Made by a program: the position numbers and the translations under genes
Shown: positions 48,984 to 58,388 of the stretch, one piece after another
How the letters are laid out: every line of letters starts with the position of its first letter
Numbering within the stretch: position 1 is the first letter of the stretch
The notes under the pieces: generated by a model
Told to the model about the DNA's origin: nothing
The model's database searches: none
The model's input: only the letters and a program-made list of their open reading frames with translations
Assembly: GCF_009707125.1 (NCBI RefSeq)
Contig: NZ_WLVL01000017.1
Location: 1 to 64,000 of the forward strand
DNA length: 64,000 nt
Direction of reading: 5' to 3'
Origin: Arsenicicoccus cauae
GTDB taxonomy: Bacteria > Actinomycetota > Actinomycetes > Actinomycetales > Dermatophilaceae

Positions 48984-49181
48984 GGGTCGGTGCCGATGTG
49001 GCACTGCAGGTGCACGACGTCGAGGCCGCGCAGCGAGCCCTGCGGCAGGTGGGCGGCGAGGACGGGCAGGTCGTCGCTGACCACGGTGGAGAGGTATGCC
49101 GGGTCCTCGGCGCAGCGCGCGGTTGGCGTCCCGGGCGACGGCCCAGTCGACGTCGACGTCGGTGCCCTGCGGCTCGCTCAT
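48984..49181 (-). pseudogene. Truncated, frameshifted SAM-dependent methyltransferase
   Basis: The minus strand opens with ATG 49181, MSEPQGTDVDVDWAVARDANRA, then must change frame to continue AEDPAYLSTVVSDDLPVLAAHLPQGSLRGLDVVHLQCHIGTD, the motif I region of a known class I methyltransferase type (LAGLDVVHLQCHIGTDT). The sequence then stops resembling the family. An internal deletion near 49110-49120 plus loss of the 3' three-quarters explains this. The two fragments are in different frames, so no product is expected. Next to the family A copy A5. Confidence 0.6.
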
Positions 49182-49195
49182 GGCCAGAACCTACC

Positions 49196-49248
49196 GGGGG
49201 CCGAGGCATCAGCCTGGCGAACGAAGGCCGGCCGATGCCTCGGCCCCC
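49196..49248. repeat. Family A repeat, copy A5, with compensated stem changes
   Basis: Left stem GGGGGCCGAGGCATC (49196-49210) and right stem GATGCCTCGGCCCCC (49234-49248) are perfectly complementary over 15 bp. Relative to A4, TAGG has become CCGA with matching changes on the other side. The 23-nt loop AGCCTGGCGAACGAAGGCCG.. (49211-49233) is close to the reverse complement of the A4 loop. Ends 6 bp before the yciI-like stop. Confidence 0.85.
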
Positions 49249-49254
49249 GGCGGG

Positions 49255-49545
49255 TCAGGGCTGGGCGGCGAAGACGCCGATGACGGGGTTCCACTCGGTG
49301 ACGTCGATCCCCGCGACGAGCCCGTGCTGCTGGAAGGGATCGTCCTCCAGCAGCGAGCGCAACTCGTCGGCGCTGTCGGCGCGGAGGATCAGCAGCGCCG
49401 ACGCCGGCTTCACGTCGACGTAGGGACCGGACGCCTGCAGCGACCCCGCCTCGGCGAGCCGGCCGAGGAACGCGCGGTGCTCGGGCCGGATCTCGTCGAG
49501 GCGGGGGTCGTCGGAGTAGGAGTAGCGGACTGCGTAGTAGGCCAT
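49255..49545 (-). CDS. YciI-family protein
   Basis: 96 aa dimeric ferredoxin-like fold: MAYYAVRYSYSDDPRLDEIRPEHRAFLGRLAEAGSLQASGPY...ALLILRADSADELRSLLEDDPFQQHGLVAGIDVTEWNPVIG. The conserved RPEHRAFL (His) and DDPF segments are those of YciI proteins, for which putative small-molecule enzyme roles are suggested. 9 bp downstream of the MBL gene and probably in its operon. Confidence 0.88.
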   Translation of the reverse strand: MAYYAVRYSYSDDPRLDEIRPEHRAFLGRLAEAGSLQASGPYVDVKPASALLILRADSADELRSLLEDDPFQQHGLVAGIDVTEWNPVIGVFAAQP

Positions 49546-49554
49546 GGCCCCACC

Positions 49555-50193
49555 CTAGGCGGCGCTGGGGTCCTCCCACCCGTCGGCGCCGGCCCGCTCC
49601 GCGCCGATGGTCGTGTCCGGGCCGTGCCCGGTGTGCACGATCGTGTCGTCGGGCAGCGCAAAGAGCCTGGTGCGGATCGAGTCGACGATGGTGTCGTATG
49701 ACGAGAACGACCGTCCCGTGGCGCCCGGGCCTCCCTGGAAGAGGGTGTCACCGCTGAACACGCACCCCAGCTCCTCGCTGTAGAAGCAGGTGCCGCCCGG
49801 CGTGTGCCCCGGCGTCGCGATCGCCCGCAGCGTCACCCCGCCCACGGTGATCTCGGTGCCGTCGACGATGTCCTCGTCGGGCTGGCGCGTGTCATAGGTC
49901 TGCTGCCACAGCTCGAGGTCGTGCGGGTTGAGCCAGATCGGGGCGCCCGTGGCCTCCGCGAGAGCGGCCGCCTGGTTGACGTGGTCGTCGTGCGCGTGCG
50001 TGCACACGATCGCCGCCAGCCGACGCTCGCCGACGGCGGCGACGATGGCCGAGGCGTCATGCGGGGCGTCGAAGACCACGCACTCGTCATCGTCGCCGAC
50101 GATCCACACGTTGTTGTCGACGTCCCAGGTGCCCCCGTCGAGGGAGAACGTCCCCGACGTGACGAGCTGCTGGACCTGCACGTCGCCGGCCAT
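49555..50193 (-). CDS. MBL-fold hydrolase paired with mycothiol dehydrogenase
   Basis: 212 aa glyoxalase II-like: zinc motif THAHDDHVNQA (HxHxDH, about 65-75), TPGHTPGGTCFY, SGDTLFQGGPGATGR and HTGHGPDTTIG. Its ATG overlaps the mscR stop (ATGA). In actinomycetes this gene pair is recurrent; the hydrolase is thought to act on the S-formylmycothiol product or a related thioester (inference from context). Confidence 0.88.
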   Translation of the reverse strand: MAGDVQVQQLVTSGTFSLDGGTWDVDNNVWIVGDDDECVVFDAPHDASAIVAAVGERRLAAIVCTHAHDDHVNQAAALAEATGAPIWLNPHDLELWQQTYDTRQPDEDIVDGTEITVGGVTLRAIATPGHTPGGTCFYSEELGCVFSGDTLFQGGPGATGRSFSSYDTIVDSIRTRLFALPDDTIVHTGHGPDTTIGAERAGADGWEDPSAA

Positions 50194-51278
50194 CAGAGCG
50201 TCACCACCGAGCGGAGGACGTCACCACGCTTCATGGTGGCAAAGGCCTCCTCGACGTCGCCCAGCCCGATCGTCTCGGACACGAACGCGTCCAGGTCGAG
50301 CCGCCCCTGCAGGTAGAGGTCGATGAGCATGGGGAAGTCGCGAGAGGGCAGGCAGTCGCCATACCAGCTGGACTTGAGCGACCCGCCACGACCGAAGACG
50401 TCGAGCAGCGGCAGCTCGATCCGCATCTCCGGTGTCGGCACCCCCACGAGCACCACGGTCCCCGCGAGATCGCGTGCGTAGAACGCCTGCTCGTAGGTCT
50501 CGGGGCGACCCACCGCATCGATGACGACGTCCGCGCCGTTGCCGTCCGTCAGCGCGCGCACCGCCTCGACGACGTCGCCGTCGGCCGGGTCGATGGTGTG
50601 CGTCGCCCCCATCGAGCGCCCCTTCTCACGCTTGCGGGGGTCCAGGTCGATGCCGATGATCTTGGCCGCGCCCGCGAGATGCGAGCCGACGACGGCCGCC
50701 ATACCGACGCCCCCGAGGCCGATGACGGCCACGGAGTCGCCACGACCGACGCCGCCGGTGTTGATCGCGGCGCCCAGCCCGGCCATGACGCCGCAGCCCA
50801 GCAGACCCGCCGCCTCGGCGCCGGCGCGCTCGTCCACGCGCGTGCACTGACCGGCCGCGACCAGCGTCTTCTCCGCGAAGGCCCCGATCCCCAGCGCAGG
50901 GGTCAGCTCGGTGCCGTCGGTGAGGGTCATCCGCTGCTTGGCGTTGTGCGTGGCGAAGCAGTACCACGGACGCCCGCGGCGGCAGGCCCGGCACTCCCCG
51001 CACACGGCGCGCCAGTTGAGGATCACGAAGTCCCCGACGGCGACCTCGGTCACGCCCTCCCCGACGGCCGAGACGCGGCCGGCGGCCTCGTGCCCGAGCA
51101 GGAAGGGGAACTCGTCGTTGATCCCGCCCTGCTGGTAGTGGTAGTCGGTGTGGCAGACGCCGCAGGCCTGGACGTCGACGACGGCCTCGCCCGGCCCTGG
51201 GTCGGGGATCACGATGTCGACGAGCTCGACCGGCTCGCCCTTGGCTCGGGAGATCACTCCCTTGACGGTGGTGGGCAT
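50193..51278 (-). CDS. mscR: S-(hydroxymethyl)mycothiol dehydrogenase / nitrosomycothiol reductase
   Basis: 361 aa zinc alcohol dehydrogenase, NAD- and mycothiol-dependent, oxidising the formaldehyde adduct of mycothiol. Near-continuous agreement with M. tuberculosis Rv2259: [115 protein letters not shown] and [16 protein letters not shown]. Catalytic and structural zinc cysteines are present. GAAGGGGAG precedes ATG 51278. The upstream ABC ATPase frame overlaps its start by 25 bp. Confidence 0.94.
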   Translation of the reverse strand: MPTTVKGVISRAKGEPVELVDIVIPDPGPGEAVVDVQACGVCHTDYHYQQGGINDEFPFLLGHEAAGRVSAVGEGVTEVAVGDFVILNWRAVCGECRACRRGRPWYCFATHNAKQRMTLTDGTELTPALGIGAFAEKTLVAAGQCTRVDERAGAEAAGLLGCGVMAGLGAAINTGGVGRGDSVAVIGLGGVGMAAVVGSHLAGAAKIIGIDLDPRKREKGRSMGATHTIDPADGDVVEAVRALTDGNGADVVIDAVGRPETYEQAFYARDLAGTVVLVGVPTPEMRIELPLLDVFGRGGSLKSSWYGDCLPSRDFPMLIDLYLQGRLDLDAFVSETIGLGDVEEAFATMKRGDVLRSVVTL

Positions 51279-52192
51279 GTGCTCCCCTTCCTGGCCTCGC
51301 GGCCGGTTGACCATGCACTCACCCTCTCATTGCCCGTGGCCCTCGGCGACCAACCGGTCGTATGCCGGGAACGCCCGGAACGCGGGTCGGACGCCGTCCA
51401 GGACGGGCGGTGGGGCGAGCAGCGGGGCACCACGAGCGGGGTCCCGGACTCGGGGTCGGCGATCACGCGCGCGTCCAGGGCGAACACGTCGCGGACCAGC
51501 TCCTCGGTCAGCACGTCGGCGGGTGCGCCCTGCGCCGCGACCACGCCGCCGCGCATGGCGACGAGGTGGTCGGCATACCGCGCCGCCAGGCCGAGGTCGT
51601 GCAGCACCATGACGACGGTGGTGCCCCGCTCGGCGTCGAGGGCGGCGACCAGGTCGAGCATCTCGAGCTGGTGGGTGAGGTCGAGGTAGGTCGTGGGCTC
51701 GTCGAGCAGCAGCAGGTCGGTCTCCTGCGCGAGGGCCATGGCGATCCACACGCGCTGGCGCTGGCCGCCGGACAGCTCGACGACGGGGGTGTCGGCGAGC
51801 GCGGTGGTGCCGGTCTCGGCGAGGGCCCGCTCGACGGCCTCGGCATCGTGGGCCGTGTGCCGGCGCCACAGCCCCTGGTGCGGGTGGCGGCCACGGGCGA
51901 CCAGCTCGGCGACGGTGACGCCGTCGGGGGCGACGGGGTGCTGGGGCAGCAGGGCGAGAGCGCGGGCCACGGTCCGGGTGGGCTGCTCGTGGATCGGGCG
52001 ACCGTCGAGCAGCACGGCGCCCGAGCGCGGGCGCAGCAGCCGGGCGAGGCCGCGCAGCAGCGTCGACTTGCCGCAGGCGTTGGGGCCGACGACGACGGTG
52101 ACGCGGCCGTCGGGGATGGCGAGCGTGAGGTCGCGCACGACCGGCTCCCCGCCGTAGCCGAGCGTGAGGTCGCGGGTGGCGAGTCGGGTCAT
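51254..52192 (-). CDS. Iron-siderophore ABC transporter ATPase (FecE/FepC type), tail probably frameshifted
   Basis: Walker [10 protein letters not shown], signature [15 protein letters not shown], Walker [14 protein letters not shown]-loop [14 protein letters not shown], then family-typical [22 protein letters not shown] (about 255). After this the frame gives basic low-quality sequence to 51254, overlapping mscR. The alternative frame from the same point reads [20 protein letters not shown] and ends at TGA 51327, with better codon usage. One base gained or lost in the CCCC run near 51425 would explain it. First 255 residues are certain; the true end is probably 51327. Confidence 0.88.
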   Translation of the reverse strand: MTRLATRDLTLGYGGEPVVRDLTLAIPDGRVTVVVGPNACGKSTLLRGLARLLRPRSGAVLLDGRPIHEQPTRTVARALALLPQHPVAPDGVTVAELVARGRHPHQGLWRRHTAHDAEAVERALAETGTTALADTPVVELSGGQRQRVWIAMALAQETDLLLLDEPTTYLDLTHQLEMLDLVAALDAERGTTVVMVLHDLGLAARYADHLVAMRGGVVAAQGAPADVLTEELVRDVFALDARVIADPESGTPLVVPRCSPHRPSWTASDPRSGRSRHTTGWSPRATGNERVSAWSTGREARKGSTCPPPSRE

Positions 52193-53223
52193 CGGAGGCT
52201 TCCTTCGGTGCGGCCGCGGGTCAGCAGCCAGAGCAGGACGGGGGCGCCGGTGAGGCCGGTGACGACGCCGGCGGGCAGGTGGACGTCGGGGATGACGTGG
52301 CCGCCGACGAGGTCGGCCGCGACCACCACGACCGCGCCGACGAGGGCCGCGCCGACGATCGTCGGGCGACCGCGGTCCAGGGCCCGCGCGATCGGCCCGG
52401 CCAGGAAGGCCACGAAGGCCATCGGCCCCACCGCCGCCACCGCGAGCGCGAGCACGACGACGGCGACGGCGAGGAGCAGGTCTGCCGCGTGCCGACGTCC
52501 CCCGAGCCCGAGGGCCAGGTCGTCGCCGAGCTGCAGGGCGGGCAGGTCCCGGCTCGCGAGCCACAGCAGCACGTATGCCGCGACCGACGTCATCACGAGC
52601 CACCGGATCGTCGACCAGTCGGCCTGGCCGAGGCTGCCGGTCAGCCAGCGGAGCACGAGCTGGGTGTCGTGCTCGTCGGCGCGGGTGAACAGGTAGTGGA
52701 CCACCGACGACAGGACCGAGGAGACGCCGACGCCGACGAGCACGAGGCGCTCGCCGGTGGACTGCGCGACGACCCGCACGAGCACGGCCACGACCAGGGC
52801 GCCCGCCACCGCGAGGAGGGACAGCGCAGGCCCGCTGACGCCGAGGACGACGATGCCGACGACCGCGGCGGTGGAGGCGCCCATGCCGACGCCCACGATG
52901 TCGGGGCTGGCGAGCGGGTTGCGCAGGACGGTCTGGGAGATCGCGCCGGCCGCGCCGAACGCGGCGCCGGCGAGCAGGCCGAGGACGGCGCGCGGCAGGC
53001 TGCTCTCCATCAGGATGAAGCTCGCCCCCGGGATGACCTCGCCGCGCAGGATCGCGACGGCGTCGGCGACGGGGATCACCATGTCCCCCAGCAGGGCTCG
53101 TGCGACGGCCAGGCCGAGCGCGAGGACGGCGAGGGCGCCGACGAGCAGGCGGTGGTGGGCGCGCCGGCTCAGGGTCCGGCGCGCGTCGCGGGTCGCCGCC
53201 TCCCGCACGGCGAGGGTGCTCAC
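52189..53223 (-). CDS. Iron-siderophore ABC transporter permease (FecCD), second
   Basis: 344 aa, about nine to ten helices. FecCD landmarks: ESSLPRAVLGLLAGAAFGAAGAISQTVLRNPLASPDIVGVGMGAS, RWLTGSLGQADWSTI, LGDDLALGLGGRR and GPMAFVAFLAGPIARAL. The GTG start overlaps the previous stop (GTGA) and the stop overlaps the ATPase start. Forms the channel with the other permease. Confidence 0.92.
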   Translation of the reverse strand: MSTLAVREAATRDARRTLSRRAHHRLLVGALAVLALGLAVARALLGDMVIPVADAVAILRGEVIPGASFILMESSLPRAVLGLLAGAAFGAAGAISQTVLRNPLASPDIVGVGMGASTAAVVGIVVLGVSGPALSLLAVAGALVVAVLVRVVAQSTGERLVLVGVGVSSVLSSVVHYLFTRADEHDTQLVLRWLTGSLGQADWSTIRWLVMTSVAAYVLLWLASRDLPALQLGDDLALGLGGRRHAADLLLAVAVVVLALAVAAVGPMAFVAFLAGPIARALDRGRPTIVGAALVGAVVVVAADLVGGHVIPDVHLPAGVVTGLTGAPVLLWLLTRGRTEGSLR

Positions 53224-54239
53224 AGCCGCCCCCGTCGCAGGGCCCACACGAAGCCGGGCAGGCCGACCATCGCGGTCATGATCCCCACCTGCACCTCCGA
53301 CGGCGGCAGGACCACGCGTCCGAGGGTGTCGGCGGCGGCCACCAGCGCGGCCCCCAGGACGGCGCTGAGCGGCAGCAGGCGGCCGTGGGCCGGGCCGACG
53401 AGGGCCCGGGCGGCGTGCGGGACCAGCAGCCCCACGAAACCGACCGGCCCGGCCAGGGCCGTCGCCCCGGCCGCGAGGAGCACGGCCACCGCCCCGACGG
53501 CCCAGCGGGCGCGGGTCGGGTGGGTGCCGAGGGCGGCGGCGGCGTCGTCGCCGAGCGCCAGCGCGTCAAGGCGCCGGGCGAGCACCAGGGACAACAGAGC
53601 GCCGACGACGAGCAGCGGGCCGACGACGCCGAGCAGGCCGAGGTCCCGCCCACCGATCGTCCCCACCTGCCAGAAGCGGTAGGCCTGCAGCGTCCCGCGG
53701 TCCCCCAGCAGCAGGGCCGTCGAGATCGAGGTGAGGGCGGCGGTCACGGCGGCGCCGGCGATGGTGACCGACCCAGGGCGCAGGCCGCCGCGGGAGACGG
53801 CGGCGAGCAGGTGGACCACGACCGCGGCGACCGCCGCCCCGACGAACGCCGCCGTCACGTGCACGGCCGGTGCCGACACCCCGAGGACGCTGATCGCCAC
53901 CACCATCGCGAGGGACGCCCCGGCAAAGACCCCGAGGATGCCGGGGTCCGCCAGGGGGTTGCGGGTCAGCCCCTGGAAGCAGGTCCCCGACAACCCGAGC
54001 GCCGCCCCCACGACGACGGCGAGCACCGTCCGGTCGACCCGGGCCATCGCGATGGCGTGCAGGGGGTGGGCGGCGTCGATCAGGGCGCTCGGCGCCACCG
54101 CGCGCGAGCCGACGAGCAGCGACGCCGCGAGCGCGACCAGCAGGAGCAACAACGGGGTGAGGGCCCGCGCGGCCGCCGGGAGGCGGACGCCCGGCGGGGC
54201 GAGGGCTCGCGCGGTCGTCGCCGGGGCGGGGCGACTCAT
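53220..54239 (-). CDS. Iron-siderophore ABC transporter permease (FecCD), first
   Basis: 339 aa. RVDRTVLAVVVGAALGLSGTCFQGLTRNPLADPGILGVFAGAS, RFWQVGTIGGRDL, LGDDAAAALG and GPVGFVGLLVPHAARALVGPAHGRLLPLSAVLGA are all FecCD hallmarks. ATG overlaps the binding-protein stop by 4 nt. The operon is binding protein, permease, permease, ATPase with coupled translation at each junction. Confidence 0.92.
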   Translation of the reverse strand: MSRPAPATTARALAPPGVRLPAAARALTPLLLLLVALAASLLVGSRAVAPSALIDAAHPLHAIAMARVDRTVLAVVVGAALGLSGTCFQGLTRNPLADPGILGVFAGASLAMVVAISVLGVSAPAVHVTAAFVGAAVAAVVVHLLAAVSRGGLRPGSVTIAGAAVTAALTSISTALLLGDRGTLQAYRFWQVGTIGGRDLGLLGVVGPLLVVGALLSLVLARRLDALALGDDAAAALGTHPTRARWAVGAVAVLLAAGATALAGPVGFVGLLVPHAARALVGPAHGRLLPLSAVLGAALVAAADTLGRVVLPPSEVQVGIMTAMVGLPGFVWALRRGRL

Positions 54240-55303
54240 GCGCCCTTGACGGCCTTGACCACGCCGGGGAGGTACTTGTCGACGATGACCGGCATGGACA
54301 GCGGGCTGGGGTTGGTGACCGAGAGGCCGATCTGCTTGTCCACCTCGGCATAGGCGTGCCCCGACCTCAGCGCCGGGATCTGGCCGATCAGCGGGTTGGC
54401 CGTGAACGCCGCGATGTCGGTGGGCTTCTCGGCATACGACAGGAGCACGTCGGACTGGATGGTCGAGGCCTGCTCGGCGGAGACGTTGCCGTAGAACTGG
54501 CCCGGCTTGACCGCGGAGCTCACGATCGGAGCGCTCCTCAGGCCGAAGGCCTCCAGGGCGCGGACCCGGTTGTCCTCCTTGCCGTAGATGCCGATCTGCG
54601 ACAGGTCGGTCGTGGTGAGGTAGGCGAAGACCATGGTCTTGCCGGCGAGCTCGGGGTGGGCCGCCTTGGCGTCCGCGACGACCTTGTCGGTCTGCGCGCG
54701 GACGGCGGTGGCCTTGGTGGGGCGGCCGAGGGCCTTGCCGACCGTCTCCAGCGAGGTCGTCCACGGCGTCACCCACGGGGCACCCGGCTGGGCGACGACC
54801 GGCGCGATCTTGGACAGCTTGTCGTAGTCCGCCTTGGTCAGGCCGGAGCTGGTGGCCAGGATGACGTCCGGGGCCAGCGTGGCGATCTCGGTGACCGGTA
54901 TGCCGTCCGTGTCGTCATAGCGCGTGGGGGCCTTGCCGCCCAGCTTCGCCACGGCCGCGTCGAACCAGTCGGTGGACTTCCCGGCATTGCCGCCCCACGT
55001 CATCGCGGTCGCGCCCACCGGCACCACCCCGAGCGAGACGGCCATGTCCTGGTCGACCCAGCCCACGGTCGCGACCTTGGTCGGCTCCTTGCTGATCGTG
55101 GTCTCGCCGAAGGCGTGCTTGATGGTCACCGGGAAGGCGCCCGGCTCGGCGGCGCCCTGGGACGTAGCCCCGGACGTCGCGCCGCCGGCGGAGGCGGAGC
55201 CGGAGCTCGTGGAGCCGGCGCCGGAGCCGCAGGCCGCGAGGGTGACGGCCGAGGTGAGCGTCGCGGAGGTGAGCACCAGCAGGGAACGGCGGGTCAGGGG
55301 CAC
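54236..55303 (-). CDS. Iron-siderophore ABC transporter substrate-binding lipoprotein (FecB type)
   Basis: 355 aa. N-terminal twin-arginine-like start (MPLTRRSLLVLTSATL) and lipobox LAAC, then a Ser/Gly linker. The periplasmic-binding domain has TKVATVGWVDQDMAVSLGVVPVGA, VTEIATLAPDVILATSSGL and YAEVDKQIGLSVTNPSPLSMP. GTG start 55303. The gene begins 18-30 bp downstream of an iron box, so the whole operon is probably iron-repressed. Confidence 0.92.
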   Translation of the reverse strand: MPLTRRSLLVLTSATLTSAVTLAACGSGAGSTSSGSASAGGATSGATSQGAAEPGAFPVTIKHAFGETTISKEPTKVATVGWVDQDMAVSLGVVPVGATAMTWGGNAGKSTDWFDAAVAKLGGKAPTRYDDTDGIPVTEIATLAPDVILATSSGLTKADYDKLSKIAPVVAQPGAPWVTPWTTSLETVGKALGRPTKATAVRAQTDKVVADAKAAHPELAGKTMVFAYLTTTDLSQIGIYGKEDNRVRALEAFGLRSAPIVSSAVKPGQFYGNVSAEQASTIQSDVLLSYAEKPTDIAAFTANPLIGQIPALRSGHAYAEVDKQIGLSVTNPSPLSMPVIVDKYLPGVVKAVKGA

Positions 55304-55320
55304 GAGAGGTCCAATCGTCG

Positions 55321-55351
55321 GTAAGGCTTACCTAAGTTAGGCAAACCTTAG
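55321..55351 (-). promoter_or_regulatory. DtxR/IdeR iron box(es) of the siderophore operon
   Basis: On the minus strand 55351-55333 reads CTAAGGTTTGCCTAACTTA, a 19-mer matching the TTAGGTTAGGCTAACCTAA consensus at most positions. A second, overlapping half (55339-55321, with TTAGGTAAGCCTTAC) suggests a double site, as needed for two DtxR dimers. It lies just upstream of the binding-protein start. Confidence 0.8.
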
Positions 55352-55420
55352 CCCTATCGCTCGGCGGCGTGCGACCCGTCCCACAGCGTGCTCGTAGGCG
55401 GGACCCCTAGGGTGGGGAGC

Positions 55421-56437
<1,017 letters not shown>

Positions 56438-56930
56438 GGGTCGTCGGCCGTATGACGGACGCCTGCTTCCACTCCGAGATCGACACGGTCCAACAACTCC
56501 CATCCCTGGGTGTTGCGAGAACCGAGAAGGCCCGCCCCTGACAACGGGCCATTCCGCGCAGCTCGGCAGACCGACGGAGCCACGAGGCCGGTGTCGGATG
56601 CTGCAGGGTGCCGGGAGTTGGCCGAACCGACGCTCTCCGTCGAATGAGTGATGGGGTGAAACACCCTGACCGGCGGCCGGATCGGCATACGGTCCTGAGC
56701 TTGTGAAGTCTGTCACAAGCGGCGTGAGGCGGGGTCGGCGCCGCGATGACGCCGTTCGCGAATACCTCACGGGCGGACCGGCATACGGCGTCACTGCCGA
56801 TTTGCACAACGCTGATGTTGCCTAAAACCGCAGGTCACGGGCGGGTTGCGAACCCCGGACCGGGTCGGGCGCATGTCCTGCTCTGAGTAGGCTCGACGGG
56901 TAACCCAAAGGTCTGACCTCCGGAGATGTC
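56438..56930 (+). promoter_or_regulatory. Long cydA upstream region with a CRP-type site
   Basis: 493 bp without a supported gene. TTGTGA-agtctg-TCACAA (56701-56718) is a perfect CRP/GlxR-type palindrome (TGTGA-N6-TCACA), 213 bp before the cydA ATG. Three GTATGAC/GGCATAC elements occur (56449, 56684, 56779). Possible promoter elements are TTGCAC (56802-56807) and a TAGGCT -10 (56888-56893), neither with ideal partners. In mycobacteria cydAB is CRP-activated from distal sites, which fits this layout. Confidence 0.6.
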
Positions 56931-58370
56931 ATGGACAACCTGGACCTTGCGCGATGGCAGTTCGCCATCACCACCGTCTATCACTTCCTCTTCGTGCCGA
57001 TCACCATCGGCCTGTCGGCGATCGTCGCCGGCTACCACACCGCCTGGGTGCGGACCCGCAAGCCCGAGTACCTGCGGCTCACCAAGTGGCTCGGCAAGCT
57101 CTTCACGATCAACTTCGCGCTCGGCCTGGTGACGGGCATCGTCCAGGAGTTCCAGTTCGGGATGAACTGGTCGGACTACTCGCGGTTCGTCGGCGACATC
57201 TTCGGCGCCCCGCTGGCGTTCGAGGCGCTGCTCGCGTTCTTCCTCGAGTCGACCTTCCTCGGCCTGTGGATCTTTGGCTGGGGCCGGATCCCGGAGCGGC
57301 TGCACGCGTGGACGATGTGGATCGTCCACATCGGCACCGTGCTGTCCGCCTACTTCATCCTCGCCGCCAACTCGTTCATGCAGAACCCCGTCGGCTACCG
57401 GTTCAACCCCGAGTCGGGGCGCGCCGAGATGGCCGACTTCGTCGCGGTGCTGGTCAACAAGGTCCAGCTCGTGACCTTCCCGCACGTGATCCTCAGCTCC
57501 TACATGACCGGCGGCGCCGTCGTCGTCGGCGTGGCGCTGTGGCACTACCTGCGGCGGGGCCCGATCGCCGACCGTGACCGCGAGATGTACCGCAAGGCCG
57601 TCCGCGTCGGCGCGATCGTCTCCCTCGTCGCCTCGCTCGGCGTCGTCGTCACCGGCGACCTGCAGGGCAAGGTCATGACCGAGGTGCAGCCCATGAAGAT
57701 GGCGGCCGCCGAAGGCCTCTACCACACGGAGAAGTCCGCGCCGTTCTCGATCCTGACGATCGGCTCCCTCGACGGGCAGAACGCCACCCGCGTCATCGAG
57801 GTCCCCGGCCTGCTCAGCTTCCTCGGGACCGGGTCGTTCGGCGGCGAGGTCAAGGGCATCCGCGACGTCCAGGCCGACTACCAGCAGAGGTATGCCGGAA
57901 ACGCCCGCACGGCGGACAAGGCCACCAACTACGTGCCCAACATCCCGACGACCTACTGGACCTTCCGCCTGATGATGGGCGTCGGCTTCGTGTCGATGGC
58001 GCTCTCGGCGCTGGCGCTGTGGGCGACCCGCAAGGGCACGACCCCGCCGAGCGGCCGCTGGTGGCGGCACGTCGTGATCTGGAGCCCGCTGCTGCCGGTG
58101 TTCGCGATCTCGTTCGGCTGGATCTTCACCGAGGTGGGTCGCCAGCCGTGGATCGTCTTCGGCGAGATGACGACGGCCAACGGCGTCAGCCCGTCCGTGC
58201 CCGCCTGGTCCGTGCTCGTCTCGATGGCCGTCTACACGCTGCTGTATGGCGCGCTGATGGTCGTCGAGGTCAAGCTCTTCCTGAAGTACACCCGCGTCGG
58301 CGCGGAGCCGGCCGACACCGACACCCCGGCCGAGAGCGGCGAGGACAAGCCCCTCGTCTTCGCCTACTGA
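56931..58370 (+). CDS. cydA: Cytochrome bd quinol oxidase subunit I
   Basis: 479 aa, about nine helices, carrying haems b558, b595 and d. WQFAITTVYHFLFVPITIGLSAIVAGYHTAW includes the haem-ligand His near residue 19; the quinol loop is of the short type; GRQPW (about 402) with FTEVGRQPWIVFGEM is diagnostic. It oxidises quinol and reduces O2 to water with high oxygen affinity. CCGGAG precedes the ATG. First of cydABDC; a CRP-type palindrome lies upstream. Confidence 0.96.
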   Translation: MDNLDLARWQFAITTVYHFLFVPITIGLSAIVAGYHTAWVRTRKPEYLRLTKWLGKLFTINFALGLVTGIVQEFQFGMNWSDYSRFVGDIFGAPLAFEALLAFFLESTFLGLWIFGWGRIPERLHAWTMWIVHIGTVLSAYFILAANSFMQNPVGYRFNPESGRAEMADFVAVLVNKVQLVTFPHVILSSYMTGGAVVVGVALWHYLRRGPIADRDREMYRKAVRVGAIVSLVASLGVVVTGDLQGKVMTEVQPMKMAAAEGLYHTEKSAPFSILTIGSLDGQNATRVIEVPGLLSFLGTGSFGGEVKGIRDVQADYQQRYAGNARTADKATNYVPNIPTTYWTFRLMMGVGFVSMALSALALWATRKGTTPPSGRWWRHVVIWSPLLPVFAISFGWIFTEVGRQPWIVFGEMTTANGVSPSVPAWSVLVSMAVYTLLYGALMVVEVKLFLKYTRVGAEPADTDTPAESGEDKPLVFAY

Positions 58371-58388
58371 GGACGTTGGAGAGACACC

